Positions 51,628 through 60,111 of a DNA stretch of 64,000 nt are shown piece by piece (position 1 is the first letter of the stretch; each line of letters opens with the position of its first letter). The stretch comes from Phyllobacterium sp. OV277 (GTDB taxonomy: Bacteria; Pseudomonadota; Alphaproteobacteria; Rhizobiales; Rhizobiaceae), in assembly GCF_900104355.1 (NCBI RefSeq), contig NZ_FNIY01000001.1:1054001-1118000 (forward strand), in the 5' to 3' direction. Below the pieces are notes generated by a model. The model was not told the origin of the DNA. It made no database searches and saw only the letters and a list, made by a program, of their open reading frames with translations. Made by a program: the position numbers and the translations under genes.

Positions 51628-52506
51628 TTAAGCGGTTCTGTGGCGATGCGAGCGCATGCGGCTATTCACAATGCCGCGCGAGCCGATGAGGATGGAGACG
51701 ATATAGATCGCCCCCGAGGAAAGAATAATCGCCGGGCCGGATGGCAGGGCAAAGTGATAGGAAATCAAAAGGCCCGCGACGCAGGACGCCATGCCGATCA
51801 GAATGGCCACGGCGCACATGGGACCAACGCGAACAGTCCAGAAACGCGCTCCTGCAGCAGGCAGCATCATCAGGCCAACCGACAGGAGCGTGCCAAGTGC
51901 CTGAAAGCCACCGACGAGATTGAGAACAACCAGCGCCAGAAAGATGAAATGGACGGGCGTGCCGATACGACTGACCGAGCGCAGGAACAGCGGGTCGAGA
52001 CATTCGGCCACAAGACCACGCCAGAAAATGGCAAGCGTCACGATACTCACACCGCAGATCAGGCTGATAAGGCTTAAAGCATCATTGTTGAGCGCCAGCA
52101 CGGTGCCAAACAACACATGCATCAGATCGACATTCGAGCCGCGCAGCGAAACGATCATCACACCCAGCGCAAGCGATATCAGATAGAAGGCAGCCATGGA
52201 GGCATCTTCCTTCTGGATCGTGAAGCGCGAAACCGCACCTGCTCCCAGCGCCACGATCACACCGGCGATCAGCCCGCCAATGGTCATCGGCACGATCTGC
52301 AACCCGTAGAGCAGAAACCCGGCAGCAGCACCCGGCAAAATGGCATGGGACATGGCATCGCCAGTCAGGCTCATGCGACGCAGCATCAGGAACACGCCAA
52401 CCGGACATGAACTCAATGACAGGGCAAGTGAGCCCAGCAGTGCGCGCTGCATGAAACTGTATTCGACAAAGGGCGCAATCAGGAAATCATACATTGTCTG
52501 GATCAT
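51628..52506 (-). CDS. Zinc ABC importer, permease (ZnuB/AztB-like)
   Basis: A 292-residue ABC-3-type permease with eight or nine membrane segments; typical parts are MSLTGDAMSHAILPGAAAGF and GGFQALGTLLSVGLMMLPAA. The start overlaps the end of the ATPase gene by 4 bases, so the genes are coupled. The binding-protein gene starts 20 bases downstream. Confidence 0.92.
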   Translation of the reverse strand: MIQTMYDFLIAPFVEYSFMQRALLGSLALSLSSCPVGVFLMLRRMSLTGDAMSHAILPGAAAGFLLYGLQIVPMTIGGLIAGVIVALGAGAVSRFTIQKEDASMAAFYLISLALGVMIVSLRGSNVDLMHVLFGTVLALNNDALSLISLICGVSIVTLAIFWRGLVAECLDPLFLRSVSRIGTPVHFIFLALVVLNLVGGFQALGTLLSVGLMMLPAAGARFWTVRVGPMCAVAILIGMASCVAGLLISYHFALPSGPAIILSSGAIYIVSILIGSRGIVNSRMRSHRHRTA

Positions 52507-53345
52507 GCCCCGTTCACGCGGCCACGGTCATGATCATCATTATGCGCATGGTGCTTGTGGTCATGCCCATGCGCATGATCGTGACCATGATGTTCCACCG
52601 GCGACGATGTCTCGTCATCCTCGCACCAGGGCGCGCCCTCCGCCCATGCCTCGTGGAATTGCCGCGCATGCAACAGATTCTCAGGACGAAGCGTCTCCTT
52701 GGAAGCACCCCATGCGATAGGCTTGCGCGCCAGCAGCAGTGTCTCGGGAAAATGTTCCCGCACCAGATCAAGATCATGCACCACGACCATGATGGTGCGC
52801 TTCTCGCCATGCCAGCGCTTGATCAGGGCGATGAGATCGCCGACCGTCTTGGCATCAATGGCGTTGAATGGCTCATCCAGCAGGATCAGGTCTGCATCCT
52901 GCACCAGCACCCGGGCAAACAGAGCACGCTGCAATTGCCCGCCCGACAGACTGTCGATAGGGCGCTTTTCAAAGCCGCCCAGCCCAACCCCCATCAGAGC
53001 CTTGGAAACCTGCTCACGATCATCTGATGTAAAGCGGCCAAGCAGACCGCGCTTGGGCCAAAGCCCGAGCGAAACAAGATCAATGACACGCGCCGGAAAA
53101 GACCGGTCAAGTTCCGACTGCTGCGGCAGGTAAGCGACCCGGACGCCCTTCTCCACCACAACCGAACCGGACATCGGCTTGAGAACGCCGACAATGCCCT
53201 TCATGAGCGTCGACTTGCCCGAACCATTGGCACCAACGACAGCCGTGAGCGAACCGCGCTCAACCACCCCGTTCAGGTGGTGGACCGCCGGGTGACTGCG
53301 ATACCCAAGGGTAAGGTCACGAAAGGTCAGGCATTGGTCAGTCAT
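52503..53345 (-). CDS. Zinc ABC importer, ATPase (ZnuC/AztA-like)
   Basis: A 280-residue ATPase with Walker A GANGSGKSTLMKGIVG, signature LSGGQLQRALFARVL, and Walker B LILLDEPFNAIDAKT. The C-terminus ends in a histidine- and aspartate-rich tail (HHGHDHAHGHDHKHHAHNDD), a likely zinc-binding sensor or buffer in the cytoplasm. It is first in the operon. A Zur-box-like sequence lies about 80 bases before its start, shared with the divergent zur gene. Confidence 0.92.
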   Translation of the reverse strand: MTDQCLTFRDLTLGYRSHPAVHHLNGVVERGSLTAVVGANGSGKSTLMKGIVGVLKPMSGSVVVEKGVRVAYLPQQSELDRSFPARVIDLVSLGLWPKRGLLGRFTSDDREQVSKALMGVGLGGFEKRPIDSLSGGQLQRALFARVLVQDADLILLDEPFNAIDAKTVGDLIALIKRWHGEKRTIMVVVHDLDLVREHFPETLLLARKPIAWGASKETLRPENLLHARQFHEAWAEGAPWCEDDETSSPVEHHGHDHAHGHDHKHHAHNDDHDRGRVNGA

Positions 53346-53423
53346 TCTTTATCCGCATACACAGGGGTGCTGAAATTCAACCGGTTGCAATCTTTGGCAC
53401 CCTTCTTGACGTCTCGATATGTG

Positions 53424-53437
53424 ATGTTATTACATTA
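53424..53437. promoter_or_regulatory. Zur box between the zinc importer operon and zur
   Basis: ATGTTATTACATTA is the exact inverse of 14 bases of the palindrome upstream of aztD. It lies in the 256-base divergent region and could control the importer operon and possibly zur itself. Confidence 0.68.
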
Positions 53438-53601
53438 GTCAACAATGGCGAATTTGAGAACACACGAAATTTACTTATCCACTGGCAGTCACAGAAAGCA
53501 TTCCCTATCTCTTGGACAAGAACTTTTTACGAAAAGAGACTTGTTTGCGGCCATTTCACGCGGTAGCTGCATTGAAGTGTACTTTCAGGAGGCCTGACAG
53601 A

Positions 53602-54018
53602 ATGACAACCGCCCATACGCATGAGCTGACAAAGAACCAGACGCTGGTTTTCAACGCGTTGTCTCGTGCGGACGGTCCATTGAGCGCCTACACAATTCTC
53701 GACCAGTTGCGCGGCGATGGTTTCCGCGCGCCGCTGCAGGTTTATCGCGCGCTGGAAAAACTGCTCGACTATGGCATGGTTCATCGTCTCGAAAGCATCA
53801 ATGCCTTTGTCGCCTGCGCCCATCCCCATAGCCACAGCCATGGTCACACTCATGGCATGATTGCTTTTGCCATTTGCGAGAAATGCGGTCAGGTTTCAGA
53901 GTTTTCCGATGACGTCATCACCCAGCGCGTCCGGCAATGGACGACGGATAACGCTTTCAAGCCCAGCAAGACAACCATCGAAATTCGCGGCGTCTGCGCC
54001 AGTTGCGGCACGGCCTGA
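53602..54018 (+). CDS. zur: Fur-family zinc-uptake regulator Zur
   Basis: A 138-residue Fur-family repressor. The winged helix covers residues 10-85 (LTKNQTLVFNALSRADGPLS, YRALEKLLDYGMVHRLESI); the metal-sensing part has HPHSHSHGHTHGM and two cysteine pairs, CEKC and CASC, that bind structural zinc. The start at 53602 is supported by AGGAGG; the frame runs 30 codons further up. It is divergent from the zinc importer operon, and two palindromes in the region repeat the same core, which defines a small Zur regulon of importer, AztD and COG0523 GTPase. Confidence 0.92.
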   Translation: MTTAHTHELTKNQTLVFNALSRADGPLSAYTILDQLRGDGFRAPLQVYRALEKLLDYGMVHRLESINAFVACAHPHSHSHGHTHGMIAFAICEKCGQVSEFSDDVITQRVRQWTTDNAFKPSKTTIEIRGVCASCGTA

Positions 54019-54023
54019 TCTCC

Positions 54024-54068
54024 AGAGCCTTTCCGGCTTAAATAGAACCGTTCGACCGGAAAGACTCT
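54024..54068. terminator. Bidirectional terminator candidate between zur and tetR
   Basis: AGAG-CTTTCCGG (54024-54036) pairs with CCGGAAAG-CTCT (54056-54068) with one bulged base per side and a 19-base loop. It lies in the 54-base gap between the convergent zur and tetR genes. Confidence 0.5.
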
Positions 54069-54072
54069 TGAA

Positions 54073-54744
54073 TCAAGCTTTGTAGGCGCGCAGAAACATA
54101 TCCACGCCTGCGGTCACGGTCTTGCGGATTTGCTCTGGCTCGGGTTCCTGCACCATATGTCCGAACAGGCGCCGGCGCAGCAGACCCGAGTGAAAAAGAT
54201 CCGAAAGCTGGTAGGCCGCGATTTCCGTATCATCAATGGCAAGAAGTCCCGCAGCAACATGTTTGTCGAGCAGCGCGCGCATAAGCGCCAGGCCTTTTTT
54301 CGGACCCTTTTCGTAAAAACTGCAGCTCATGGACGGCATGCGCTCAGCCACGCCGATAACAACGCGCTGCGCCTGAATACCAACATTTGATGTAATCAGC
54401 GTTGACAGCGATATACCAAACTGGATCAGCGCTTCGCGCAGATTGGGATTGGTTTCCAGTGCATGATAAATGCCCTCGAACAGCGCATTCTTGTACTGGT
54501 TGCACAGTTCTATGAATAGCTCTTCCTTATTGTCGAAGTAAACATAGATCGTGCCCTTGGAGACACCGGCTTCACGGGTAATGTCGTTCATGCTGGCCGC
54601 ATCGAAACCCATCTGCGAAAAAACGCGATTGGCCCCATCAAGAATCTGTTGCCGCTTGACCGGGTCCTGTCCGGCCGCCATACGGCCGGGGCGCTCTAAA
54701 GTGGTCATGCCTGGGTCAACAACGGATGCCTTGGTAGACGACAT
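54073..54744 (-). CDS. TetR-family repressor of the EmrAB-type efflux operon
   Basis: A 223-residue TetR regulator: helix-turn-helix in RQQILDGANRVFSQMGFDAA and SMNDITREAGVSKGTIYVYF, then a TetR C-terminal domain. The ATG at 54744 has GAGGAA at a suitable distance; a GTG three codons upstream overlaps too closely with it. It is divergent from emrA. Two inverted repeats GAACC-N4-GGTTC lie between and are the likely operators. Confidence 0.9.
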   Translation of the reverse strand: MSSTKASVVDPGMTTLERPGRMAAGQDPVKRQQILDGANRVFSQMGFDAASMNDITREAGVSKGTIYVYFDNKEELFIELCNQYKNALFEGIYHALETNPNLREALIQFGISLSTLITSNVGIQAQRVVIGVAERMPSMSCSFYEKGPKKGLALMRALLDKHVAAGLLAIDDTEIAAYQLSDLFHSGLLRRRLFGHMVQEPEPEQIRKTVTAGVDMFLRAYKA

Positions 54745-54778
54745 ATTAGTCACATTTCCTCATTTTCGATTCTTTTTC

Positions 54779-54849
54779 GAACCAACCGGTTCGATCCACT
54801 TGATATGCACTTAGATTTGCGCTATGTCAACGATCGAACCGATTGGTTC
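54779..54849. promoter_or_regulatory. Pair of TetR operators between tetR and emrA
   Basis: GAACCAACCGGTTC (54779-54792) and GAACCGATTGGTTC (54836-54849) are two 14-base palindromes with identical GAACC/GGTTC arms and a centre-to-centre distance of 57 bases. One is near each divergent gene. Confidence 0.75.
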
Positions 54850-54889
54850 AATCAATTTTCCGAGTGACCATCTCTAGAAAGAGCGTCCC

Positions 54890-56074
54890 ATGTCCGCGCC
54901 GAAATCCACCAATGAGGCTGAAATCCGTCAGTTCCCCACATCCGCTCCTGCTTCCAAGGTGGAAGTACCGGTAACGGATGAAGCCCCGCAACACGATGTT
55001 GTGACCGCGGCCCCGGCTCCGACCAAGCCAAAGCGCTCTGTAAAGAGCTTTGTGCTCCCTGTCATCATCATTGCCGCAGTTGGCGCCGGTGCATGGTATG
55101 GCCATGAATGGTGGACAACAGGCCGCTTCATGGTCTCGACCGATGATGCCTATATTCAGGGCGATATCACGGCGATTGCACCAAAAATCACCGGCTATAT
55201 CGATACGATCAATGTCGTTGCCAACCAGCGCGTCAAGGCGGGTGATCCATTGGTCACACTTGATAATGGCGATTACACGATTGCCGAAAAGCAGGCCGAA
55301 GCCCAGATCGCCACGCAGCGCCTGACGCTTCAGCGTATTGAGGCGCAGACCGAAGCGGCGAAAGCCTCTGTCCAGCAGGTTCAGGCCGGTAAAGTTGCCG
55401 CACAGGCCGTTCTGACCAATGCGGAAGCCGCGTCCACCCGCGCCAGCCAGCTGCATGCCACACGTTTTGCCTCCCAGTCACAGCTTGACGATGCAACGGC
55501 TGCACTTGATCAGGCCAAGGCCAACCTCGTTTCCGCCGATGCCCAGATTGCAGCAGCGGTTGCCAATGTCGGCGTGCTTGAGGCCCAGTACAAGGAAGCA
55601 GAAGGCTCTATCGCCTCGCTGCAGCTTGCCAAGGACAAGGCCGCCCGCGATCTCGGCTTCACGGTGATCCGCGCCCCGCTTGACGGTGTCGTTGGCAACC
55701 TTTCCGCCAAGAAGGGTGATCTAGTCAGCCCCGGCCAGCGTCTGGCAGCCCTTGTTCCTGTTGATGCGCTTTATATCGACGCGAACTACAAGGAAACGCA
55801 GCTGCGCGACATCGTACCGGGCGAAAAGGTTCGCGTGCGGGTTGATGCACTATCGGGCGATACGTTTGAGGGCACGGTTGCTTCCATCGCGCCTGCATCC
55901 GGCGCCGTGTTCTCGCTGCTTCCAGCCGAAAACGCCACGGGCAATTTCACCAAGGTTGTTCAACGCGTACCGGTTCGCATCGCCCTGCCTGCCGACGTTC
56001 TGGCAAGCGGCAAACTACAGGCGGGTCTCAGCGTCATCGTTGACGTCGACACGCGCACAGCGCCGACCAAGTAA
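54890..56074 (+). CDS. emrA: HlyD/EmrA-family membrane fusion protein
   Basis: A 394-residue periplasmic adaptor. It has a cytoplasmic N-terminal tail rich in Pro and Lys, one membrane anchor (SFVLPVIIIAAVGAGAWYG), a biotinyl-lipoyl-like barrel (TDDAYIQGDITAIAPKITGY), a long Ala/Gln-rich coiled coil (about 125-245) and a beta-barrel (FTVIRAPLDGVVGNLSAKKG). It links the MFS pump encoded next to an outer-membrane channel. No outer-membrane gene is present nearby. It is controlled by the divergent TetR. Confidence 0.92.
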   Translation: MSAPKSTNEAEIRQFPTSAPASKVEVPVTDEAPQHDVVTAAPAPTKPKRSVKSFVLPVIIIAAVGAGAWYGHEWWTTGRFMVSTDDAYIQGDITAIAPKITGYIDTINVVANQRVKAGDPLVTLDNGDYTIAEKQAEAQIATQRLTLQRIEAQTEAAKASVQQVQAGKVAAQAVLTNAEAASTRASQLHATRFASQSQLDDATAALDQAKANLVSADAQIAAAVANVGVLEAQYKEAEGSIASLQLAKDKAARDLGFTVIRAPLDGVVGNLSAKKGDLVSPGQRLAALVPVDALYIDANYKETQLRDIVPGEKVRVRVDALSGDTFEGTVASIAPASGAVFSLLPAENATGNFTKVVQRVPVRIALPADVLASGKLQAGLSVIVDVDTRTAPTK

Positions 56075-56100
56075 ACAAACCCAGCACCGGGCCAAAGATC

Positions 56101-57690
56101 ATGTCGAGCACCACAGCAGGCGGAAAGCCAATGGCACCCGCCGTACCGTCCGACCATATTGATCCGAAAAAAGCCATCGCCTTCGTGGCGATGGTGTTCG
56201 GCATGTTCATGGCCATTCTCGATATTCAGATCGTCTCGGCGTCGCTTGCGGAAATTCAGGCGGGTCTGAGCGCCAGTTCCGACGAGATTTCCTGGGTTCA
56301 GACTTCCTATCTCATCGCCGAAGTCATTATGATCCCGCTCTCAGGCTTTCTCGGACGGCTTCTGTCGACGCGGGTTCTGTTCACTTTTTCCGCTGCCGGG
56401 TTCACCTTGGCCAGTATTCTTTGCGCAACGGCGACAAACATCGACCAGATGATCGTCTACCGCGCCATTCAGGGCTTTATCGGCGGTGGCATGATCCCCA
56501 GCGTGTTCGCCGCGGCCTTTACCATCTTCCCGCCATCCAAGCGCTCGATTGTCTCGCCGATCATCGGCCTTGTGGCAACGCTGGCACCAACAATCGGACC
56601 GACTGTCGGCGGCTATCTCAGCCACGCCTTCTCCTGGCATTGGCTGTTCCTCGTCAACGTCATTCCCGGCATTATCGTTGCGTTTGCCGCCTGGAACCTC
56701 ATCGACTTCGACAAGGGCGACAAGTCCCTTTTCAGCAAGTTCGACTGGTGGGGCCTTGCCGGTATGGCAGCCTTCCTTGGCTCGCTTGAATATGTGCTCG
56801 AAGAAGGCCCTCGCAATGACTGGTTGCAGGACAACTCGATCTTCTTCTTTGCCATTGTTCTGGTTGTCGGTGCTGTCCTTTTCTTTTATCGGGCCTTTAC
56901 CGCGGAGGAGCCAATTGTCGATCTGCGCGCCTTCAAGAACCTGAATTTCGCTTTTGGATCGGTGTTTTCCTTCATCATGGGTGTCGGCCTTTACGGCCTG
57001 ACCTATCTCTATCCGGTCTATCTCGGCCGGATCAGGGGATATGACGCGCTGATGATCGGCGAAGCACTGTTTGTCAGCGGCCTTGCCATGTTCATGACCG
57101 CACCGGTTGCAGGTTTCCTGTCCACCCGGATGGACCCGCGTCTGATGATGATGATCGGCTTCCTCGGCTTTGCCGCAGGTACATGGACCATGACTGGCCT
57201 CACCGCCGACTGGGACTTCTATGAGTTGCTGGTGCCGCAGATTCTGCGCGGCTGCTCGCTGATGCTGTGCATGGTGCCGATCAACAATCTGGCACTTGGC
57301 ACCTTGCCGCTCTCCCGGCTCAAGAACGCATCAGGGCTGTTCAACCTCACCCGCAACCTCGGCGGTGCCGTTGGCCTTGCGGTGATCAACACGGTTCTGA
57401 CCGATCGCGGCATCCTGCATTATGCGCAGCTTTCGGAAAATGTCCGCTGGGGCAATCCGGAAGCCGAAGACCTGATGGCCAGCATGACCAAGAATTTCCA
57501 GTCCCACGGGATCGATGGCCAGACTGCAGCACTTAGCCGGATTTCCGCAATGGTGCACCAGCAGGCAACGCTGATGTCGTTCATGGATGTTTTCTACATC
57601 CTGACAATGTTGTTTGCCACGCTCGCACTTTTTGCCGTGATGATGCGCAAACCTGTAGCGGCTGGCGGCGGCGGTGGTGGCGGGCATTAG
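56101..57690 (+). CDS. emrB: DHA2-family multidrug MFS transporter (EmrB-like)
   Basis: A 529-residue proton-driven drug exporter with fourteen membrane segments. Motifs are FMAILDIQIVSASLAEIQAG (helix 1, motif D1), GFLGRLLSTRVLFTFS (motif A) and GPTVGGYLSHAFSWHWLFLV (motif C). The C-terminus ends in a glycine run before His. It begins 26 bases after emrA and forms an efflux pair with it. Confidence 0.93.
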   Translation: MSSTTAGGKPMAPAVPSDHIDPKKAIAFVAMVFGMFMAILDIQIVSASLAEIQAGLSASSDEISWVQTSYLIAEVIMIPLSGFLGRLLSTRVLFTFSAAGFTLASILCATATNIDQMIVYRAIQGFIGGGMIPSVFAAAFTIFPPSKRSIVSPIIGLVATLAPTIGPTVGGYLSHAFSWHWLFLVNVIPGIIVAFAAWNLIDFDKGDKSLFSKFDWWGLAGMAAFLGSLEYVLEEGPRNDWLQDNSIFFFAIVLVVGAVLFFYRAFTAEEPIVDLRAFKNLNFAFGSVFSFIMGVGLYGLTYLYPVYLGRIRGYDALMIGEALFVSGLAMFMTAPVAGFLSTRMDPRLMMMIGFLGFAAGTWTMTGLTADWDFYELLVPQILRGCSLMLCMVPINNLALGTLPLSRLKNASGLFNLTRNLGGAVGLAVINTVLTDRGILHYAQLSENVRWGNPEAEDLMASMTKNFQSHGIDGQTAALSRISAMVHQQATLMSFMDVFYILTMLFATLALFAVMMRKPVAAGGGGGGGH

Positions 57691-57699
57691 GGCGCAGCC

Positions 57700-58398
57700 C
57701 TATGTGGCCTGTTCACCGGTAAGGCGGCTCGACCAGTCCTCTACCCTGCCACTCGCCAAGCGCCGCTCCGCATAGCGGCGCCATCCATCGGGAAGCCGCT
57801 CCAGCGCCGCCATCTGCGCCAGCTCTTCCCGGTTCATGGTATCAATGTAAAGCGTGCGCCACAGCCGGTGAATGGTCCATTCAGGTGATGTCCTGTCGAC
57901 GAGCGTGAGCGTATCTTCAGGCGCAACATAGCCGGTTTCAACAACCCGGTAGTACCAGCCTGTCCTGCCTGTCTTCTGGACACGCATGGACATATCGGCA
58001 ATGCCAAAACGGCTGTTGAGTTTCCAGCATGGCTGGCGTCCCTGCGAGACTTCAACCCTTGCGCCACCAAGTTGGAAAACATCGCCAAGGGCGACATTTG
58101 TCTCATCGAGACCGATGGTCGATATGTTCTCGCCGAATGCTCCGGCCCCTTCAAGAAGAGATACCGCGCCGATATCCGAGACCCATTTTTCATAATGATC
58201 GAAGGGGTAATGGTGCACGGCCTTGTCAACGCCGCCATGGCGTTTCAGATCGCCCTGTGCATCGCCTTCAAGACCGGTATTGCTCAACCAGAGATGTTTT
58301 CTGACCGGCTTTTTGGCGATACCGCTTGGCACTTTCTTCTCACCGAGTGGAGCAAGCGTGCCGACAAGGACTTCAATCGTACAATCTTTGATGGTCAT
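57700..58398 (-). CDS. MOSC-domain protein (YiiM-like)
   Basis: A 232-residue protein with a MOSC domain: GLEGDAQGDLKRHGGVDKAV, FGENISTIGLDETNVALGDV and the cysteine motif SQGRQPCWKLNSRFG. YiiM-type proteins use the molybdenum cofactor to reduce N-hydroxylated base analogues. The start at 58398 (MTIKDC) is chosen for similarity in length to YiiM; the frame runs 34 codons further up. It is convergent with emrB, with only 9 bases between the stops. Confidence 0.84.
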   Translation of the reverse strand: MTIKDCTIEVLVGTLAPLGEKKVPSGIAKKPVRKHLWLSNTGLEGDAQGDLKRHGGVDKAVHHYPFDHYEKWVSDIGAVSLLEGAGAFGENISTIGLDETNVALGDVFQLGGARVEVSQGRQPCWKLNSRFGIADMSMRVQKTGRTGWYYRVVETGYVAPEDTLTLVDRTSPEWTIHRLWRTLYIDTMNREELAQMAALERLPDGWRRYAERRLASGRVEDWSSRLTGEQAT

Positions 58399-58522
58399 GA
58401 TGCCGGTTTCCGTAGCAGGGTTTGCCAGAAAATGCGACCCCGCCCGCAATGACAACGCGGTGAACAGCACGGAAGAATGGTCTTCTCCTGCTCCCGCCAA
58501 TACCCGGATTCTTGAAAAATAA

Positions 58523-58538
58523 TGTTAGTCTACTAACA
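58523..58538. promoter_or_regulatory. Palindrome TGTTAGT-CT-ACTAACA
   Basis: A perfect 16-base inverted repeat about 125 bases upstream of the MOSC gene. It has operator-like symmetry and size, but I cannot name the binding protein. TTAGT-ACTAA palindromes are typical of TetR and MarR sites. Confidence 0.4.
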
Positions 58539-58574
58539 GGAATTTTCGCAACTTGAACCGACCCTGTGGATGGC

Positions 58575-58602
58575 AATGTCGCAGGAAATCAAATGCGACA
58601 TT
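58575..58602. other. Stem-loop with 9-bp perfect stem
   Basis: AATGTCGCA and TGCGACATT surround a 10-base loop, followed by ATTTATTC. It lies in the 458-base gap between the MOSC gene and the binding-protein gene. The remaining part of the gap shows no gene and no riboswitch I recognise. Confidence 0.45.
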
Positions 58603-58856
58603 ATTTATTCGGCTAACTGACGCACCCACCAATCTTTCTGTCGTTATTGGAGCAATTCAACGGCCAACGCAACCGGCACTAGAATTCCGCCCGCTGCGAA
58701 TTGCTAAGCCGCCAAAAAAATGTTTCACTTCCCGTTACTGCTCAGGGAAAGACGTTCGCGGGCCTGTCATCTAACTGACATGAGAGCCCTATATCGGGAG
58801 GCAGGAACGTCGAAAAAAGAGCCAATGACGTTTGTCGCTTAAACAGGGGTGTTAAA

Positions 58857-59960
58857 ATGGTTGCTACAACAAAACGCTTGCTCTCTCTATCCACAGCTCT
58901 GCTGTTCGCAAGCACCACGCTTTCGTTCGCGGACGCACCGGCTGAGCTGGTTGCGGCTGCAAAGAAGGAAGGCGCGCTGACCACGATTGCTTTGCCACAT
59001 GACTGGTGCGGCTATGGTGACATCATTGCCGGCTTCAAGGCAAAGTATGGTTTGACAGTCAACGAACTCAATCCGGATGCCGGCTCGAAAGACGAAGTCG
59101 AAGCCATCAAGGCAAACAAGGACAATAAGGGCCCTCAGGCTCCAGACGTCATCGACGTCGGTCTTTCCTTCGGCCCAGATGCCAAGGCAGCCGGTCTGAC
59201 ACAGCCCTACAAGGTTTCCACATGGGATTCGATCCCGGCTGAACTGAAGGATGCCGACGGTCATTGGTACGGCGACTATTATGGCGTTATGTCGCTCGAA
59301 GTGAACACAGACATCGTCAAGAATGTACCAAAGGATTGGGCTGACCTGCTCAAGCCTGAATATGCCAATTCCGTTGCGCTTGCCGGTGATCCGCGCGCTT
59401 CGAACCAGGCAATCCTCGCCGTTCAGGCAGCTGGTGCGTCAACAGGTGCAAAGCCCGGTGCTGCTGCTGCCGAAGCTGGCCTGAAGTATTTTGCCGATCT
59501 CAACAAGGCAGGCAATTTCGTACCGGTTATCGGCAAGTCGGGCACATTGGCCCAGGGCGCAACCCCAATCATCATCAACTGGGATTATAACGCTCTGACC
59601 GGTCGTGACACACTCAAGGGCAACCCGCCTGTTGAAGTTGTTGTTCCCACAACGGGCGTTCTTGCCGGTGTTTATGTTCAGGCAATCAGTGCCTATGCAC
59701 CGCATCCGAATGCAGCCAAGCTCTGGATGGAATATCTCTATTCCGACGAAGGTCAGGTTGGTTACCTCAAGGGTTATTGCCATCCGTCGCGTTTCCAGGA
59801 TCTGGTAAAGAACAACAAGGTACCAAAGGAAGTCCTCGACAAGCTTCCCCCAGCAGCAGCCTATGAAAAGGCATTCTTCCCGACGCTTGATGAACAGGCT
59901 GCCGCCAAGGAAGTCATCACCAAGGGCTGGGACAAGGTTGTTGGCGCAAACGTCAAGTAA
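58857..59960 (+). CDS. ABC importer, periplasmic binding protein (POTF/FbpA-type)
   Basis: A 367-residue extracellular solute-binding protein with a signal peptide (LLSLSTALLFASTTLSFA) and the start of the mature chain DAPAELVAAAKKEGALTTIA. The layout is of the family that includes iron(III), polyamine, thiamine and aminoethylphosphonate binders; I see none of the tyrosine pairs that would mark a ferric-iron protein with certainty. It is first in a four-gene importer operon, but a strong hairpin separates it from the permeases. The ligand is unknown. Confidence 0.88.
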   Translation: MVATTKRLLSLSTALLFASTTLSFADAPAELVAAAKKEGALTTIALPHDWCGYGDIIAGFKAKYGLTVNELNPDAGSKDEVEAIKANKDNKGPQAPDVIDVGLSFGPDAKAAGLTQPYKVSTWDSIPAELKDADGHWYGDYYGVMSLEVNTDIVKNVPKDWADLLKPEYANSVALAGDPRASNQAILAVQAAGASTGAKPGAAAAEAGLKYFADLNKAGNFVPVIGKSGTLAQGATPIIINWDYNALTGRDTLKGNPPVEVVVPTTGVLAGVYVQAISAYAPHPNAAKLWMEYLYSDEGQVGYLKGYCHPSRFQDLVKNNKVPKEVLDKLPPAAAYEKAFFPTLDEQAAAKEVITKGWDKVVGANVK

Positions 59961-59971
59961 TCTCTGAACAT

Positions 59972-60009
59972 GGAATCCCCGTGGAAACATCCGCGGGGAT
60001 TCCGTTTTT
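59972..60009 (+). terminator. Terminator/attenuator after the binding-protein gene
   Basis: GGAATCCCCG pairs perfectly with CGGGGATTCC around a 12-base loop and is followed by GTTTTT. It is 11 bases after the stop codon and before the permease genes on the same strand, so it probably gives a large excess of binding-protein mRNA over permease mRNA. Confidence 0.88.
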
Positions 60010-60111
60010 CAGAACCCGGCTGTTATCGCCGGGATTGACGGTTCGTTTGTTCGCTTCGCAAAATGGGCGGCAGCGGATATATTGTAGCGAAGAAAGCGGT
60101 CTGCAAAGCAT

